Assembly (NCBI GenBank): GCA_002307245.1
Contig: DBTW01000107.1
Span: 3,760-67,759 of the forward strand
Length of the DNA stretch: 64,000 bases
Reading direction: 5' to 3'
From: Spirochaetaceae bacterium UBA1306
Lineage (GTDB): Bacteria > Spirochaetota > Spirochaetia > Treponematales > Rectinemataceae
A program made the translations under genes and the position numbers. The notes under the pieces are model-generated. The model searched no databases. It had not been told where the DNA came from and worked only from the letters and a program-made list of their open reading frames with translations. This document shows, piece after piece, positions 1-11,177 of this stretch; positions within the stretch are counted from its first letter, which is position 1; every line of letters begins with the position of its first letter.

Positions 1-1587
1 GCCTCGTCCTTGGCTCCTGTAGGCGCTTACGGGCACACGCTTCACGAAACCTTTATTGGAGATGAGGATGACCATCTCCTCTCGCTTGATCAAATCTTCG
101 ATATTGATCTGCTCGACTTCGTCGGCGACGATCTCCGTACGGCGCTTATCCCCGAACTTCTCGGCGATGGCGATGGTCTCGGACTTCACCAAGGCTCGCA
201 GCTTGGCCTCGCTGGCGAGTAAATCCTTGAGGTAGGCGATACGAGCTTCGGTCTCGGTCAGCTCGGCCTCAAGCTTCGTGGTCTCGAGGCTGGTGAGGCG
301 AGCGAGACGCATCTCCAAGATAGCTTGGGACTGTATCGCATCGAGGCCAAAGCGCGTCTCGAGGCGCTGCTTGGCGGAATCAGTATCCTTGCTCGTCTTT
401 ATTATCTGTACGACTTCATCGATATTCTGGAGTGCGATTACAAGGCCGCGGAGGATATGGGCCTTTTCCTCGGCCTTGCGTAGCTCGAATTTTGAACGGC
501 GAGTCACGACCTCGACGCGGTGCGCGACAAAGCAGGAAATCAGGTCTCGGAGGCCGAGGCACTTGGGCCGCCCATTATCGATAACCATGTTGATTACGCC
601 GAAGCTGGACTGGAGTGGAGTATGGGCGAAGAGACGATTGAGGACGAGCTTTGGGATCGCTCCCTTCTTGAGCTCGAGGACGATGCGCATACCCTCGCGG
701 TCGGATTCGTCGCGGAGATCGGAAACCCCATCGAGAACTTTATCACGCACTAGGTCTGCAATGCGTGTGATCAACGTGGTTTTGTTTACCGCATAAGGAA
801 TTTCCGTAAAGACGATCTGCTCTCGGCCGGCCTTCATCGTCTCGATGATGAATTTGCCGCGGACGATAAGCTTGCCGCGCCCGGTAACATAGGCTTCTCG
901 GATTCCCCTGCGGCCAAAGATGATGCCGCCCGTCGGGAAATCTGGTCCGGAGACGTGCTTCATAAGCTCGTCTACCGTGATCTCGGGATTGTCGATGAAG
1001 GCTGCGATCGCGTGCCCTATCTCCGTGAGATTGTGTGGGGCCATATTGGTGGCCATGCCGACAGCGATACCCGAAGAGCCATTTATAAGGAGGTTGGGCA
1101 AGGCAGAGGGCAGGACAGAAGGTTCCTTGAGGGATTCGTCATAGTTGGGGACGAGGTCAACTGTATCCTTGTCAAGATCGACGAGCATCTCAGCGCCGAC
1201 CCTGGAGAGCTTAGCCTCTGTATACCTGCTAGCGGCGGCCGGGTCTCCATCGATGGAGCCGAAGTTACCTTGGCCTTGTACAAGGGGATAACGTAAGGAG
1301 AAGTCCTGTGCCATGCGCACCAAGGCGTCGTAAAGAGATAAGTCCCCGTGTGGATGGTACTTTCCCATGGCATCGCCGGTAATGCGGGCGCTTTTTTTGG
1401 TAGGCGCGTTCGGTTGAAGTCCTAGCTCAGCCATGGCGAAGAGGAGCCGCCGATGTACCGGCTTCAGGCCGTCACGTACGTCAGGAAGGGCCCGCGACAC
1501 GATGACGGACATCGCGTAGTTGAGGTATGCGGTTTTCATCTCCTCTTCGATTGGGACGAGGAGTAGCTTTCCGGTCATCTCTGCCAT
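1..1587 (-). CDS. gyrA: DNA gyrase subunit A, C-terminus cut off by window edge
   Basis: This is the DNA-cleaving subunit of gyrase, which introduces negative supercoils with GyrB. The 529 visible residues cover the breakage-reunion domain and end in YRSQGRG, the beginning of the GyrA box, so the C-terminal beta-pinwheel lies outside the window. Numbering matches E. coli exactly: Y77-H80, G81, D82, and the catalytic pair R121-Y122 in ASRYTEAKL. Position 83 is Leu (not Ser) and 84 is Ser (not Ala) in HGDLSLYD. The ATG at 1587 has AAGGA upstream. It starts 12 bases after the gyrB stop, so the two are one operon running away from the origin. Product assignment is certain; the meaning of Leu83 is inference. 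Confidence 0.97.
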   Translation of the reverse strand, partial: MAEMTGKLLLVPIEEEMKTAYLNYAMSVIVSRALPDVRDGLKPVHRRLLFAMAELGLQPNAPTKKSARITGDAMGKYHPHGDLSLYDALVRMAQDFSLRYPLVQGQGNFGSIDGDPAAASRYTEAKLSRVGAEMLVDLDKDTVDLVPNYDESLKEPSVLPSALPNLLINGSSGIAVGMATNMAPHNLTEIGHAIAAFIDNPEITVDELMKHVSGPDFPTGGIIFGRRGIREAYVTGRGKLIVRGKFIIETMKAGREQIVFTEIPYAVNKTTLITRIADLVRDKVLDGVSDLRDESDREGMRIVLELKKGAIPKLVLNRLFAHTPLQSSFGVINMVIDNGRPKCLGLRDLISCFVAHRVEVVTRRSKFELRKAEEKAHILRGLVIALQNIDEVVQIIKTSKDTDSAKQRLETRFGLDAIQSQAILEMRLARLTSLETTKLEAELTETEARIAYLKDLLASEAKLRALVKSETIAIAEKFGDKRRTEIVADEVEQINIEDLIKREEMVILISNKGFVKRVPVSAYRSQGRG

Positions 1588-1599
1588 CGAAATCGTTCC

Positions 1600-3570
<1,971 letters not shown>

Positions 3571-3605
3571 TTAGGAAAAAAGCACTTGCCGCCCCAAGCA
3601 AAGGG

Positions 3606-3634
3606 AGTATACTCGGAACGTTCAATAAAGTAAA
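3606..3634 (-). promoter_or_regulatory. gyrB promoter
   Basis: Reading the minus strand, TTTACT (3634-3629) and TATACT (3611-3606) are separated by exactly 17 bases. This predicts a start near 3599 and a leader of about 90 bases before the gyrB ATG. Sigma-70-type call by eye only. Confidence 0.55.
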
Positions 3635-3673
3635 GGCAAGTGCGGAAATCCGATACATGTAAGGCATTAGCCT

Positions 3674-3905
3674 TGTGGATAACCTGTTCCTAACCTATCA
3701 ATATCTTGTGGTATAATTATTAGCAGCACAGCTAAAAAGAAACATGATTCTCAAGCTGTCTTACCTAATATTATATTCTTTTTTACTGTAATGGATTAGG
3801 TAAAAGTACTACATAAACCAGTGGTACCACCGCTGAATTTTAGAGAATTTTTAGTTTTTCTTGTCGTTTGTGATAATTTTTTTATCCTTGCTTTTCTGTG
3901 GATAA
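3674..3905. other. DnaA boxes in gyrB-dnaA gap (candidate oriC part 1)
   Basis: The gap 3511-3941 has no gene and is markedly AT-rich compared with its surroundings. It contains two perfect DnaA boxes in the same orientation (TGTGGATAA, complement of TTATCCACA) at 3674-3682 and 3897-3905. A near-match follows at 3908-3916 (TGTGTATAC). The position between divergent gyrB and dnaA is a common origin location. Boxes are seen directly; origin function is inferred. Confidence 0.65.
3709..3717 (+). promoter_or_regulatory. dnaA extended -10 promoter
   Basis: TGGTATAAT is a perfect extended -10 element with no convincing -35 upstream. A DnaA box lies about 27 bases before it, consistent with autoregulation, which is the usual arrangement for dnaA. 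The predicted leader to the dnaA ATG is about 215 bases. Confidence 0.45.
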
Positions 3906-3941
3906 CTTGTGTATACCGATTGCCTTCGTACGAGGTATTCG

Positions 3942-5357
3942 ATGGGCAACTGGAACTATGGTGTCTTTTGGGACGAACTCATGAACCAAGCAAAAAATGA
4001 GCTTGGTGAGCATGAATTCGCGATGTGGTTCAACATCCAATACGACTCATCAACCGAAACAAGCATTTCGATCCGTGTACCATCGAGCTTCTATAAAGAC
4101 CAAATCGTTAGGCAATATCAAAAATACCTCGAGGATAAGCTCTTCGATCTGATGGGCAAGCGGATATCCATAGATTTTATTGTCGTTAAGCCTAATCCGG
4201 ACGAGGCGAGGCCCGCGCAAGAGTTGGCCCGAGAGGATGCCCGAGAAGCCTCTGAGGACAAACCCAAGATCGCGCTCCTTCCCAGAGGAAAGAGCGATTC
4301 CCCGATAAAGAGGGATAAGCACCCTCAACTACGGGTCGATTACACTTTTGAAAATTTTGTCATTGGCGATAATAACGGTTTTGCGTCGAACGCAGCCTTG
4401 GCCATCTCAAAGAACCCGGGAACATCCTACAACCCATTCTTGATCTACGGTGGCGTAGGCCTGGGCAAGACCCATCTCATGCAATCGATAGGCAATCGGG
4501 TCTGGATCGAAAGCCCGAAGATGAAAGTGATCTGCATTACAGCAGAGGAATTCACGAATGAATTCATCCAGTCCATACACGATAAAACTACTCAGGGATT
4601 CAAGAACAAATATCGCTACGTCGATGTCCTCCTAATCGACGATATCCATTTCCTCCAAAACAAACTAGGAAGCCAGGAAGAGCTATTCCATACCTTTAAC
4701 GCCCTCTATGACGCCAACAAGCAGATGGTCTTCACTTGCGATAGGCCGGTTTCCGAATTGAAGAACCTCTCGGACAGGCTAAGGAGCCGTTTCGAGCGCG
4801 GCCTTAACGTCGACCTCCAACCTCCTAACTTCGAAACACGTTGCGCGATATTGAAGAAGAAGGTCGAAGCGGGAAGGATACAGGTTCCGGCCGAAGTCCT
4901 GGAGATTATTGCGAAAAACATCTCGACTAATGTCCGCGACCTGGAGGCGGCTCTCACTAAGCTCGTGGCATATGCCGAACTCGTGCATAAAAATATTACT
5001 CTCGAGATAGCCCAGAACCAGCTAAAGGACGTGTTCAGCCAATCCAAGCACGGAAACGTCACGATCGATAACATACTCAGAGTGGTGGCGGATTACTACA
5101 AGCTCTCTTATAACGACTTGAAAGGTAAAAAGAGAACTAAAAACATTGCCATGCCTAGGCAGATAGCAATGTATATAGCCCGTGATATCACCGAGTATTC
5201 TACGACTGAGCTTGGCTTTGAATTCGGTGGGAGGGACCATACTACCGTAATGCATGCATGCCAGAAGATCGAAGAGAGGCTTAAGCTCGACCCAAATTTG
5301 GAATCGACGATTCAAGCCCTGGTCCGCTCAATTAAGGATTATAGCTCAAAAGCATAA
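3942..5357 (+). CDS. dnaA: chromosomal replication initiator DnaA
   Basis: Origin-binding AAA+ initiator, 471 residues. Domain I starts at WDELMNQ; a variable linker (about residues 86-125) leads to the AAA+ domain with the Walker A GGVGLGKTH near residue 170 and Walker B LLIDDIHFL. Domain IV ends with the DNA-binding signature GGRDHTTVMHAC. I use the ATG at 3942 because GAGGT lies five bases upstream and the protein then starts like other DnaA proteins; the GTG at 3909 overlaps a degenerate DnaA box and has no ribosome site. DnaA boxes flank the gene on both sides. Confidence 0.97.
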   Translation: MGNWNYGVFWDELMNQAKNELGEHEFAMWFNIQYDSSTETSISIRVPSSFYKDQIVRQYQKYLEDKLFDLMGKRISIDFIVVKPNPDEARPAQELAREDAREASEDKPKIALLPRGKSDSPIKRDKHPQLRVDYTFENFVIGDNNGFASNAALAISKNPGTSYNPFLIYGGVGLGKTHLMQSIGNRVWIESPKMKVICITAEEFTNEFIQSIHDKTTQGFKNKYRYVDVLLIDDIHFLQNKLGSQEELFHTFNALYDANKQMVFTCDRPVSELKNLSDRLRSRFERGLNVDLQPPNFETRCAILKKKVEAGRIQVPAEVLEIIAKNISTNVRDLEAALTKLVAYAELVHKNITLEIAQNQLKDVFSQSKHGNVTIDNILRVVADYYKLSYNDLKGKKRTKNIAMPRQIAMYIARDITEYSTTELGFEFGGRDHTTVMHACQKIEERLKLDPNLESTIQALVRSIKDYSSKA

Positions 5358-5398
5358 TTCTTTTCACGTTCACAACTTGTTCACAAGTAGGCATTCTT

Positions 5399-5560
5399 TG
5401 TGGATAAATCATCATCTTGTGGGAATGTGCATGACGATGCGCACAGAAACATGAGTTATACACAAGCAAATTAGTTATAATAGATAATGATTTATTTGAT
5501 GTATTAACATTTGAACAGGGCTTATTATTATTGTTACTGTTTATATAAAACTAGTGTATA
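5399..5560. other. DnaA boxes and AT-rich tract in dnaA-dnaN gap (candidate oriC part 2)
   Basis: The dnaA-dnaN gap has a perfect box TGTGGATAA at 5399-5407 and TTATACACA at 5456-5464. They are followed by roughly 90 bases of almost pure A/T (5466-5560), a plausible DNA unwinding element. Together with the boxes before dnaA this resembles a bipartite origin around dnaA, as in Bacillus and Helicobacter. Which half unwinds cannot be decided from sequence. Confidence 0.6.
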
Positions 5561-5607
5561 TAGTATCAAGAGAAAGAATCTGGTACATTCCTTCGAAGGG
5601 GGGCTCA

Positions 5608-6711
5608 ATGAAGTTCACATGCGATAAGAACTCCTTTTCCCGAGAAATATCTTTTGCACAGGAAATTATAGCCTCTAAAAACGCCTTATCAATAATGTCG
5701 AATGTCCTACTCGAGGCTACCGAAGGCTCTCTTTCCCTCAAGGCCACAGATATAAAAGTAAGCTTTGAAACTCTTATTCCCGTCGATACAATCGAGCCCG
5801 GAGAGATTACCGTTTTTTGCGACAAATTGTCGGGAATCCTAGCAACTATTCCCGAAGGTGATATAGCCATAGAGCAGGATGATAACAAGGTTGTCGTCAA
5901 GCCGACTTTCAAGAAAGTTCGCTTTCAACTCAAGACTATCTCGAGTGAAAAATTTCCCGAACTCCCACAAGCTGATGAGGGTTCTTTCTTCGCCATCCCT
6001 GCTAAGGATTTTAAGCAGATGGTCTCTCAGACTATCTTCGCCGTATCGGATGACGAGACGAGGTACTTCATGAACGGAGTGTTCATGGAAAAATCGGGAG
6101 ACGGCCTGGTTCTCGTAGCGACGGACGGAAGACGGCTTTCATACGTAAAAAAAGCATTCGACGCAAAAATTCCTGAATTTAAGGGCGTGATAGTTCCTCC
6201 GAAGGTTTTAAGCCTCGTGCTGAAGCGCGCTCCAGACGAGGGTCTCATCGAAATCGCCGTCACCGATAAGAGCATCTTTTTCAAGTTCGGCTCGTACAAG
6301 ATATCTTCCGTCCTTATCGAGGGACAATTTCCTAACTACCAAAAGGTCATACCCGATAGCCAGAAGAACAAGATAACGCTAAAGCGTTCCGATCTTCTCG
6401 ATGCTATGAAACGCGTTGCCATCTTTGTCGAGCAAAAGTCCAGAAGGACCTTTTTCGCCATCTCCGACGGCCTCATAGTCATTTCATCCGAGGAGAGCGA
6501 TCTCGGTACGGCCAGGGAGGAATTTCCCTGCGACTACTCAGGTCCGGAAGCGACGATCGCCCTGAACTACAAGTACATCGAGGATCCCCTCAAGGTCATG
6601 AACTGTGAGGAGATCAATATTGAATTTACCGAGCCAAATAGAGCAATAACTGTTTCCCCGAATCCCGGAGAGGACTATTTCCACGTCGTGATGCCGATGC
6701 AGATAGAGTAG
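5608..6711 (+). CDS. dnaN: DNA polymerase III beta sliding clamp
   Basis: Ring-shaped processivity clamp of the replicative polymerase, 367 residues (typical 365-380). It starts MKFTCDKNSF and ends with the clamp-type C-terminus, VVMPMQIE (E. coli ends in MPMRL), which helps form the partner-binding pocket. Three repeated clamp folds fit the length. The ATG at 5608 is preceded by AAGGGGGG; an upstream in-frame ATG at 5554 lies in the AT-rich origin tract and has no ribosome site. It is followed after 42 bases by recF. Confidence 0.96.
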   Translation: MKFTCDKNSFSREISFAQEIIASKNALSIMSNVLLEATEGSLSLKATDIKVSFETLIPVDTIEPGEITVFCDKLSGILATIPEGDIAIEQDDNKVVVKPTFKKVRFQLKTISSEKFPELPQADEGSFFAIPAKDFKQMVSQTIFAVSDDETRYFMNGVFMEKSGDGLVLVATDGRRLSYVKKAFDAKIPEFKGVIVPPKVLSLVLKRAPDEGLIEIAVTDKSIFFKFGSYKISSVLIEGQFPNYQKVIPDSQKNKITLKRSDLLDAMKRVAIFVEQKSRRTFFAISDGLIVISSEESDLGTAREEFPCDYSGPEATIALNYKYIEDPLKVMNCEEINIEFTEPNRAITVSPNPGEDYFHVVMPMQIE

Positions 6712-6753
6712 GCGATACTATCCTAGACTGCTCGGTCATCTCTCGGGAGAAAG

Positions 6754-7845
6754 ATGCCCTTCGATAGTCTCAAGCTATCCACGTTCCGCAATCTCGCGGA
6801 TACGGAAGTCTGTATAGCGGCGGATAGGGTGTTCTTGATCGGCGAGAACGGTCAAGGAAAGACTAATTTCCTCGAGGCATTATACTACCTCTCTTACGGG
6901 TCGTCTTTTCGGGGTTCTGTGGATGCCGAAGCGGCTAAGCGCGGGTCTTCGTCCTTTTCGCTTGGCGGGAAGATTCGAGCCTCCGCTCCCGACCTTCCAT
7001 CGGACGACATACGCGTTTCATGGGAGGGAAAGACCAAAGAAATTCGCTTGAATGGGAAGCCGGTTCATGACAGGAAGGAACTCGTCGAGCGAAATCCCGC
7101 CGTCGTCTTTTGCCACGAGGATTATGGTTTCGCCGCCGGAGAGCCCGAGCGAAGGCGCTTCTTCTTCGATCAATCCGCGGGTCTGGTTTCCGCTGGTTAT
7201 ATAGACCTGCTGCGCGAATACAAACGAGTTCTCCGACAGAGGAATGCCGCCCTGAAGGGCCAGCGCCCACGGGAGGAAGTCCTAGAGCTGATAGATCTTC
7301 AGCTAGCGGAGAAAGGACTTGCCCTGATGCGAGAGAGGACGCTCCTACAGGCCGAATTCGACTCCCGCTTCGCCCTGCGATACGAGGGTGTGTCGCTATT
7401 GGGGGACGAGGTTCGCATACGCTACAAGCCTAACTGGCAGGTTGAGCTCGATATCGAGAGCATAGCCACTAGACTGGCGCAGAGGCGCGCCGAGGAGATC
7501 GCGCTCGGCACTAGCCTTTCGGGTCCTCATCGCGATCGTTGGTCTTTCGTCAGCTGCGGCCGAGATTTCGCGGCCACCGCCTCGACGGGCCAGCTTCGCC
7601 TACTATCCCTGACGCTCCGGATGGTTCAGGCTGAGTACTATACAGCGGCGGTTGGGCGCCTTCCCGTCCTCCTCCTGGACGACGTTCTCCTCGAGTTGGA
7701 TCGAGCTAAGCGTATGCGTTTCCTCGAGCTTCTGCCCCGCGCCGCCCAGGCGTTTTTTACTTTCCTGCCCGGCGAAAGCTGGGAGGAGTACAGAACGGGG
7801 GCTACCCTGACCTACGAGGTACATGATGGGCGATTCGAGGATTAA
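6754..7845 (+). CDS. recF: DNA replication and repair protein RecF
   Basis: SMC-like ATPase that loads RecA at gaps and helps restart stalled forks, 363 residues. Walker A is GENGQGKTNFLEALYYLSYG (about residues 26-45), the ABC signature is in the STGQLRLLSLTLRM stretch and Walker B is VLLLDDVLLELD. GGGAG lies just before the ATG. The 3' end overlaps the next reading frame, so the pair is translationally coupled. Confidence 0.95.
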   Translation: MPFDSLKLSTFRNLADTEVCIAADRVFLIGENGQGKTNFLEALYYLSYGSSFRGSVDAEAAKRGSSSFSLGGKIRASAPDLPSDDIRVSWEGKTKEIRLNGKPVHDRKELVERNPAVVFCHEDYGFAAGEPERRRFFFDQSAGLVSAGYIDLLREYKRVLRQRNAALKGQRPREEVLELIDLQLAEKGLALMRERTLLQAEFDSRFALRYEGVSLLGDEVRIRYKPNWQVELDIESIATRLAQRRAEEIALGTSLSGPHRDRWSFVSCGRDFAATASTGQLRLLSLTLRMVQAEYYTAAVGRLPVLLLDDVLLELDRAKRMRFLELLPRAAQAFFTFLPGESWEEYRTGATLTYEVHDGRFED

Positions 7846-8323
7846 GGATGTCTCTGCTCTCTTATCCTCTTTTTTCAACGAGGATAAGCTTCGGCGCGGC
7901 GAACGCTTCAGCGATTTCTTCTCGTCCTGGTCAGAGATCGTCGGGGACAGGTTAGCCGCCCATTCTCGCGTAGCGGACGTAGATAAAGGCTTCCTAGTCG
8001 TCGAAGCCGAGCATCCGGGATGGATACAGCTGCTTCAGCTACGCCAATCGGGAATCCTGGAGGACGCTGCCCGCCGTTTCCCCGAGTTGGGCCTAAGGGG
8101 CATCGTATTCCGTCTTTCCGGCCAGGGAGGGAGCTCCCGCCTTGGAGTTCGGCCGGCGACGGCGCCCGAGGAGCCGGAACCAAGTCCTGAGAGCCTAGCA
8201 GCAGACGAGGCCGAGCGAGCTTCGGTGGAGGGCTCCTCGAGGGTCGCACTCGACGCGATTGCCGATCCGGAGTTCAAGAAGCTTCTTACGGGGCTCAAGG
8301 ACACGATGCTGGGGAAAGAATGA
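7826..8323 (+). CDS. DciA-like DUF721 protein, probable helicase loader
   Basis: A 165-residue protein of the DUF721/DciA family. The conserved part is residues 1-95, with the typical stretch FFSSWSEIVGDRLAAHSRVADVDKGFLVVEAEHPGWIQLLQL and HPGWIQ as its core motif. The C-terminal 70 residues are charged and variable. DciA proteins help load the replicative helicase in bacteria lacking DnaC/DnaI, and the place beside recF, dnaN and dnaA fits that. It overlaps recF by 20 bases; GAGGT is five bases before the ATG at 7826, better than the ATG at 7823. Family call is good; helicase loading here is inference. Confidence 0.8.
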   Translation: MGDSRIKDVSALLSSFFNEDKLRRGERFSDFFSSWSEIVGDRLAAHSRVADVDKGFLVVEAEHPGWIQLLQLRQSGILEDAARRFPELGLRGIVFRLSGQGGSSRLGVRPATAPEEPEPSPESLAADEAERASVEGSSRVALDAIADPEFKKLLTGLKDTMLGKE

Positions 8324-8357
8324 GGCCCTTCGGTCGTTTCTCACGATGCGAGCCGCA

Positions 8358-8386
8358 TTGACGAAGGTGGCGGAAATAATTATACT
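8358..8386 (+). promoter_or_regulatory. rpmH operon promoter
   Basis: TTGACG (8358-8363), a 17-base spacer and TATACT (8381-8386) make a strong sigma-70 type promoter. The predicted start is about 90 bases before rpmH, so the rpmH-rnpA-yidD-yidC group has its own promoter separate from the dnaA-recF operon. Confidence 0.75.
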
Positions 8387-8481
8387 GTCCAGACCTAGCC
8401 GTCGAATCGATCGGCGCGTCGCCGCCCGCAAGCCGGCACCGCGCGGCCGCCGTCGCCCATATGACTTAAGGAGCCTGAACC

Positions 8482-8637
8482 ATGAAACGAACCTACCAGC
8501 CCAGCAAGGTCCGCCGAACCCGTAAATTCGGTTTTCGCGCTCGCATGAAGACGAAGGGCGGCCGCTTGGTCCTCAAGAGGCGCAGAGCGAAGGGGCGGCT
8601 TCATTTGACCGCTTCCGACGAGAAGAAGCCCTACTGA
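8482..8637 (+). CDS. rpmH: 50S ribosomal protein L34
   Basis: A 51-residue L34, starting [20 protein letters not shown] and followed by R-rich [13 protein letters not shown]34 usually has 44-50 residues and the last few here (SDEKKPY) are a small extension. AAGGAG lies eight bases before the ATG. It is transcribed from the promoter at 8358 and followed by rnpA, the near-universal order. Confidence 0.97.
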   Translation: MKRTYQPSKVRRTRKFGFRARMKTKGGRLVLKRRRAKGRLHLTASDEKKPY

Positions 8638-8665
8638 TTCTGTCCCTCGGGGTAGAGGTCGCAAT

Positions 8666-9010
8666 ATCCCCGGGCAAGGGTTTTCCAAGGCGGATCGGGT
8701 TCGCCGGCGGACCGAGATCGAGTCGATCTTCTCTCGCGGAACTCGATTCTCTTGTAAGGGCATGCGTATCCACGTCGTGCCTAATTCGCTTTCATCCACA
8801 AGGGCGGTCTTCGTGCCCGTCCGGTCATATCCGAGCGCGGTCGCCAGGAATCGGGCTCGGCGGGTCGTACGGGAATGCTGGCGCCTTGAAAAGGGGCGGC
8901 TGGCACCCGGTCACGATGTCGCCGTCGTCCTCTATCCTGGCTACGACCTCTACCTCGAGAGGAAGGCTCAGTTGGAGAGACTCCTGCGGCAAGCCGGGCT
9001 CTTTACGTGA
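8666..9010 (+). CDS. rnpA: ribonuclease P protein component, apparent AUC start
   Basis: Protein subunit of RNase P, which matures tRNA 5' ends. The N-terminal FSKADRVRRRTEIESIF, the central cleft and the signature RNRARRVVREC are clear. The frame is open only back to 8609 (stop TGA 8606-8608) and contains no ATG, GTG or TTG until 8762, which would delete the conserved first 32 residues. The only sensible start is ATC at 8666, with GAGGT ending six bases before it. This gives 114 residues, the normal family size. The start is therefore unusual or the assembly has an error at that base; the gene itself is certain. Confidence 0.88.
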   Translation: MPGQGFSKADRVRRRTEIESIFSRGTRFSCKGMRIHVVPNSLSSTRAVFVPVRSYPSAVARNRARRVVRECWRLEKGRLAPGHDVAVVLYPGYDLYLERKAQLERLLRQAGLFT

Positions 9011-9016
9011 AAGCCG

Positions 9017-9238
9017 ATGAAGCGGATCCTTGTGTTACCGTTCATCCTCCTCGTCACCCTGTACAGAAGAATCATCTCTCCGCTCAAGCCGCCAAGCTGC
9101 CGGTTCTATCCGACTTGCTCGGCCTATGCGCTAGAGGCTTTGCAAAAGTACGGACCGCTCAAAGGCGGCGGATTAGCGATAAGACGGATCTTGCGTTGCC
9201 ATCCATTGAACCCGGGAGGCTTTGACCCAGTACCATGA
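9017..9238 (+). CDS. yidD: membrane protein insertion efficiency factor YidD
   Basis: A 73-residue YidD with the full family signature: [20 protein letters not shown], then [14 protein letters not shown] and [17 protein letters not shown]. It is a small amphipathic membrane-associated protein that aids Sec/YidC insertion. It sits between rnpA and yidC and its TGA overlaps the yidC ATG (ATGA), so translation of the two is coupled. Confidence 0.95.
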   Translation: MKRILVLPFILLVTLYRRIISPLKPPSCRFYPTCSAYALEALQKYGPLKGGGLAIRRILRCHPLNPGGFDPVP

Positions 9239-11148
9239 GTATGCTAGACAACAACCAATCAAGCGGAGACAGCAAAAGGACCCTAATCGCGGTCGTGTTA
9301 TCCGTAGTCGTCATTACGGCGGGCTTCCTTCTCCAGGCCCTTTTATTCCCTGCCGCTCCTGCCCCGGCGCAAACCACTCAACAGACATCCCCCTCGTCGA
9401 CCACCGTCGCGACTCCGGCCGCGAGCGCAGCGCCTCAAGGCGGTTCGGCCCTGGTTCCTGCGGCCAGCGCTGCTGCGGTCGCCACGGCGAGCCAGTCGGC
9501 GGAGAGCGCCCCCTTGGCGGAGCGCAAGTACACGATTTCGACGGACCTGCTCGAAGCGACCTTCACGAATAAAGGCGGGGACCTAATCTCTCTTAAGCTC
9601 AAGAAGCATGCCGACAAGGACGGCGCCGTCGATCTCATCATCCCGAAGGCCGACGGGTCCGGCGGCCTGTCCTTTGCTTTCGGCGGTGCCGGCGCGACCC
9701 CCGTGACGGACCTCATGAACGGGATGCTCCTCGACAGCAAGACCATCGCCTTCACTAGGACCTATCTGGCGAACGTGCCCGGTAAAGATGCACCCGTGCC
9801 CTTCACCTTGAGGAAGACCTACACTTTCCGCGACGGCGATTATATGTTCGGCTTCGCCGTAGGCCTCGAGAATTCGGTGAACGAAGTCCTACCCCTTGAT
9901 TCTTCGGGCTTCGCGTATTCCGTCTCGCTCGGGCCGCAGATCGGCCCGAGGCTCACGATGAAGTCCGGCAGCAGCGGTAGCGACTACCGTAAGTACGTGA
10001 AGTACGTCGGCGGAAAGAAGAAAGAAGATCACCCCAAGGCCGGCACGGCCTTGACGCTCAAGGACCAGCCTTCCTGGGTCGGGATCGCGGGCAAATACTT
10101 CTCGCTCTTGGCCGCGCCCGAGCTCACGTCGTTCACGACGACCTTGGCCACCAATCAGGATCCGACGCTTTTCCAGACCGATTCTATCACCATCTCGAGG
10201 CCGGCGATCAAGGCCAGCAAGCAGACGGATGCCTACTACTTCTACTTCGGCCCCAAGACGAACGCCGAGCTCGCCAAGTATGACTACGCTGACAAGAACG
10301 CCTTCCAGCGCTCCGGCCTCAACCTCGAGCGGGCCGCCGACACGTCGGGCATCCTGAGCTGGCTCGAGTGGCTGATGAAGAAGGCCCTCAACATGTTCTA
10401 CTGGATGATCCCCAACTATGGAGTCGCGATCGTCCTGGTCACCATCCTCGTGAAGGCTTTGCTCTTCCCGCTCACCAAGAACGGGTCGATCGCCTCGGCT
10501 CGCATGCAGGAGCTCCAGCCGAAGATGAAGGAGCTTCAGGACAAGCACAAGTCGAATCCACAGAAGCTCAATCAGGAGATGGCGGAGTTCTACAAGAAGG
10601 AAGGCTATAACCCTATGTCGGGCTGCCTTCCCCTCCTCATACAGTTTCCCATCTTCATCGCTATGTACAACCTCTTCAACAATCACTTCGACCTGCGCGG
10701 CGCCATGTTCATCCCCGGGTGGATACCCGACCTGTCGCAGCCCGAGGCGATCTTCCGCTTCGCCGAGATCAACCTCCTGATCGTCAAGATCGACGCTATT
10801 CGTGCCCTGCCGATCATCTATCTCGTCAGCCAGCTGCTATACGGGAAGTACACATCGGCGCAGACGGCGGGCGGTCAGAACGCCATGCAGATGAAGATGA
10901 TGATGTACTGGATGCCGGTAATCTTCTTTTTCATCTTGTACAATACGCCCTCAGGCCTCCTCGTGTACTGGATCATCTCGAACGTCCTCTCCATCGGCCA
11001 GCAGATGGTCATCAACGACCTCCTGAAGAAGCGGAAGATCGCCCTCGAGGTAGCTTCTCCCTCTCCGGTCATCGCGCCCGGTAAAAAGCCCAATAAAGGG
11101 ACGATTAAAGGCTCCGGGAAAGGCTCGTCGAAGGGAAAGAGGAAGTAA
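9235..11148 (+). CDS. yidC: membrane protein insertase YidC
   Basis: Inner-membrane insertase working with SecYEG, 637 residues. It has an N-terminal membrane anchor (about residues 15-35), an Ala/Pro/Thr-rich linker, a large periplasmic beta domain (about 85-360) and the five-helix core from about 370, including [19 protein letters not shown] and [16 protein letters not shown]. The tail is a Lys/Gly-rich stretch ([17 protein letters not shown]) likely to contact the ribosome. This is the Gram-negative-type YidC with a periplasmic domain, as in spirochaetes. Confidence 0.97.
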   Translation: MSMLDNNQSSGDSKRTLIAVVLSVVVITAGFLLQALLFPAAPAPAQTTQQTSPSSTTVATPAASAAPQGGSALVPAASAAAVATASQSAESAPLAERKYTISTDLLEATFTNKGGDLISLKLKKHADKDGAVDLIIPKADGSGGLSFAFGGAGATPVTDLMNGMLLDSKTIAFTRTYLANVPGKDAPVPFTLRKTYTFRDGDYMFGFAVGLENSVNEVLPLDSSGFAYSVSLGPQIGPRLTMKSGSSGSDYRKYVKYVGGKKKEDHPKAGTALTLKDQPSWVGIAGKYFSLLAAPELTSFTTTLATNQDPTLFQTDSITISRPAIKASKQTDAYYFYFGPKTNAELAKYDYADKNAFQRSGLNLERAADTSGILSWLEWLMKKALNMFYWMIPNYGVAIVLVTILVKALLFPLTKNGSIASARMQELQPKMKELQDKHKSNPQKLNQEMAEFYKKEGYNPMSGCLPLLIQFPIFIAMYNLFNNHFDLRGAMFIPGWIPDLSQPEAIFRFAEINLLIVKIDAIRALPIIYLVSQLLYGKYTSAQTAGGQNAMQMKMMMYWMPVIFFFILYNTPSGLLVYWIISNVLSIGQQMVINDLLKKRKIALEVASPSPVIAPGKKPNKGTIKGSGKGSSKGKRK

Positions 11149-11177
11149 TCGAACATTTCTCTCTTAGGAGTAAAGAT

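Noticed and set aside
5472..5489. TAG/TAA triplets after the DnaA box at 5456 resembling DnaA-trios
   Set aside because: With the box on the left the bound strand would need complementary triplets; the phase and strand do not fit and there are only two good trios.
8762..9010. rnpA starting at the ATG 8762
   Set aside because: Would remove about 32 conserved N-terminal residues including FSKADRV and the start of the protein fold.
9889..10686. 265-codon frame on the minus strand inside yidC
   Set aside because: Leu/Glu/Arg-rich antisense shadow of a clear yidC.
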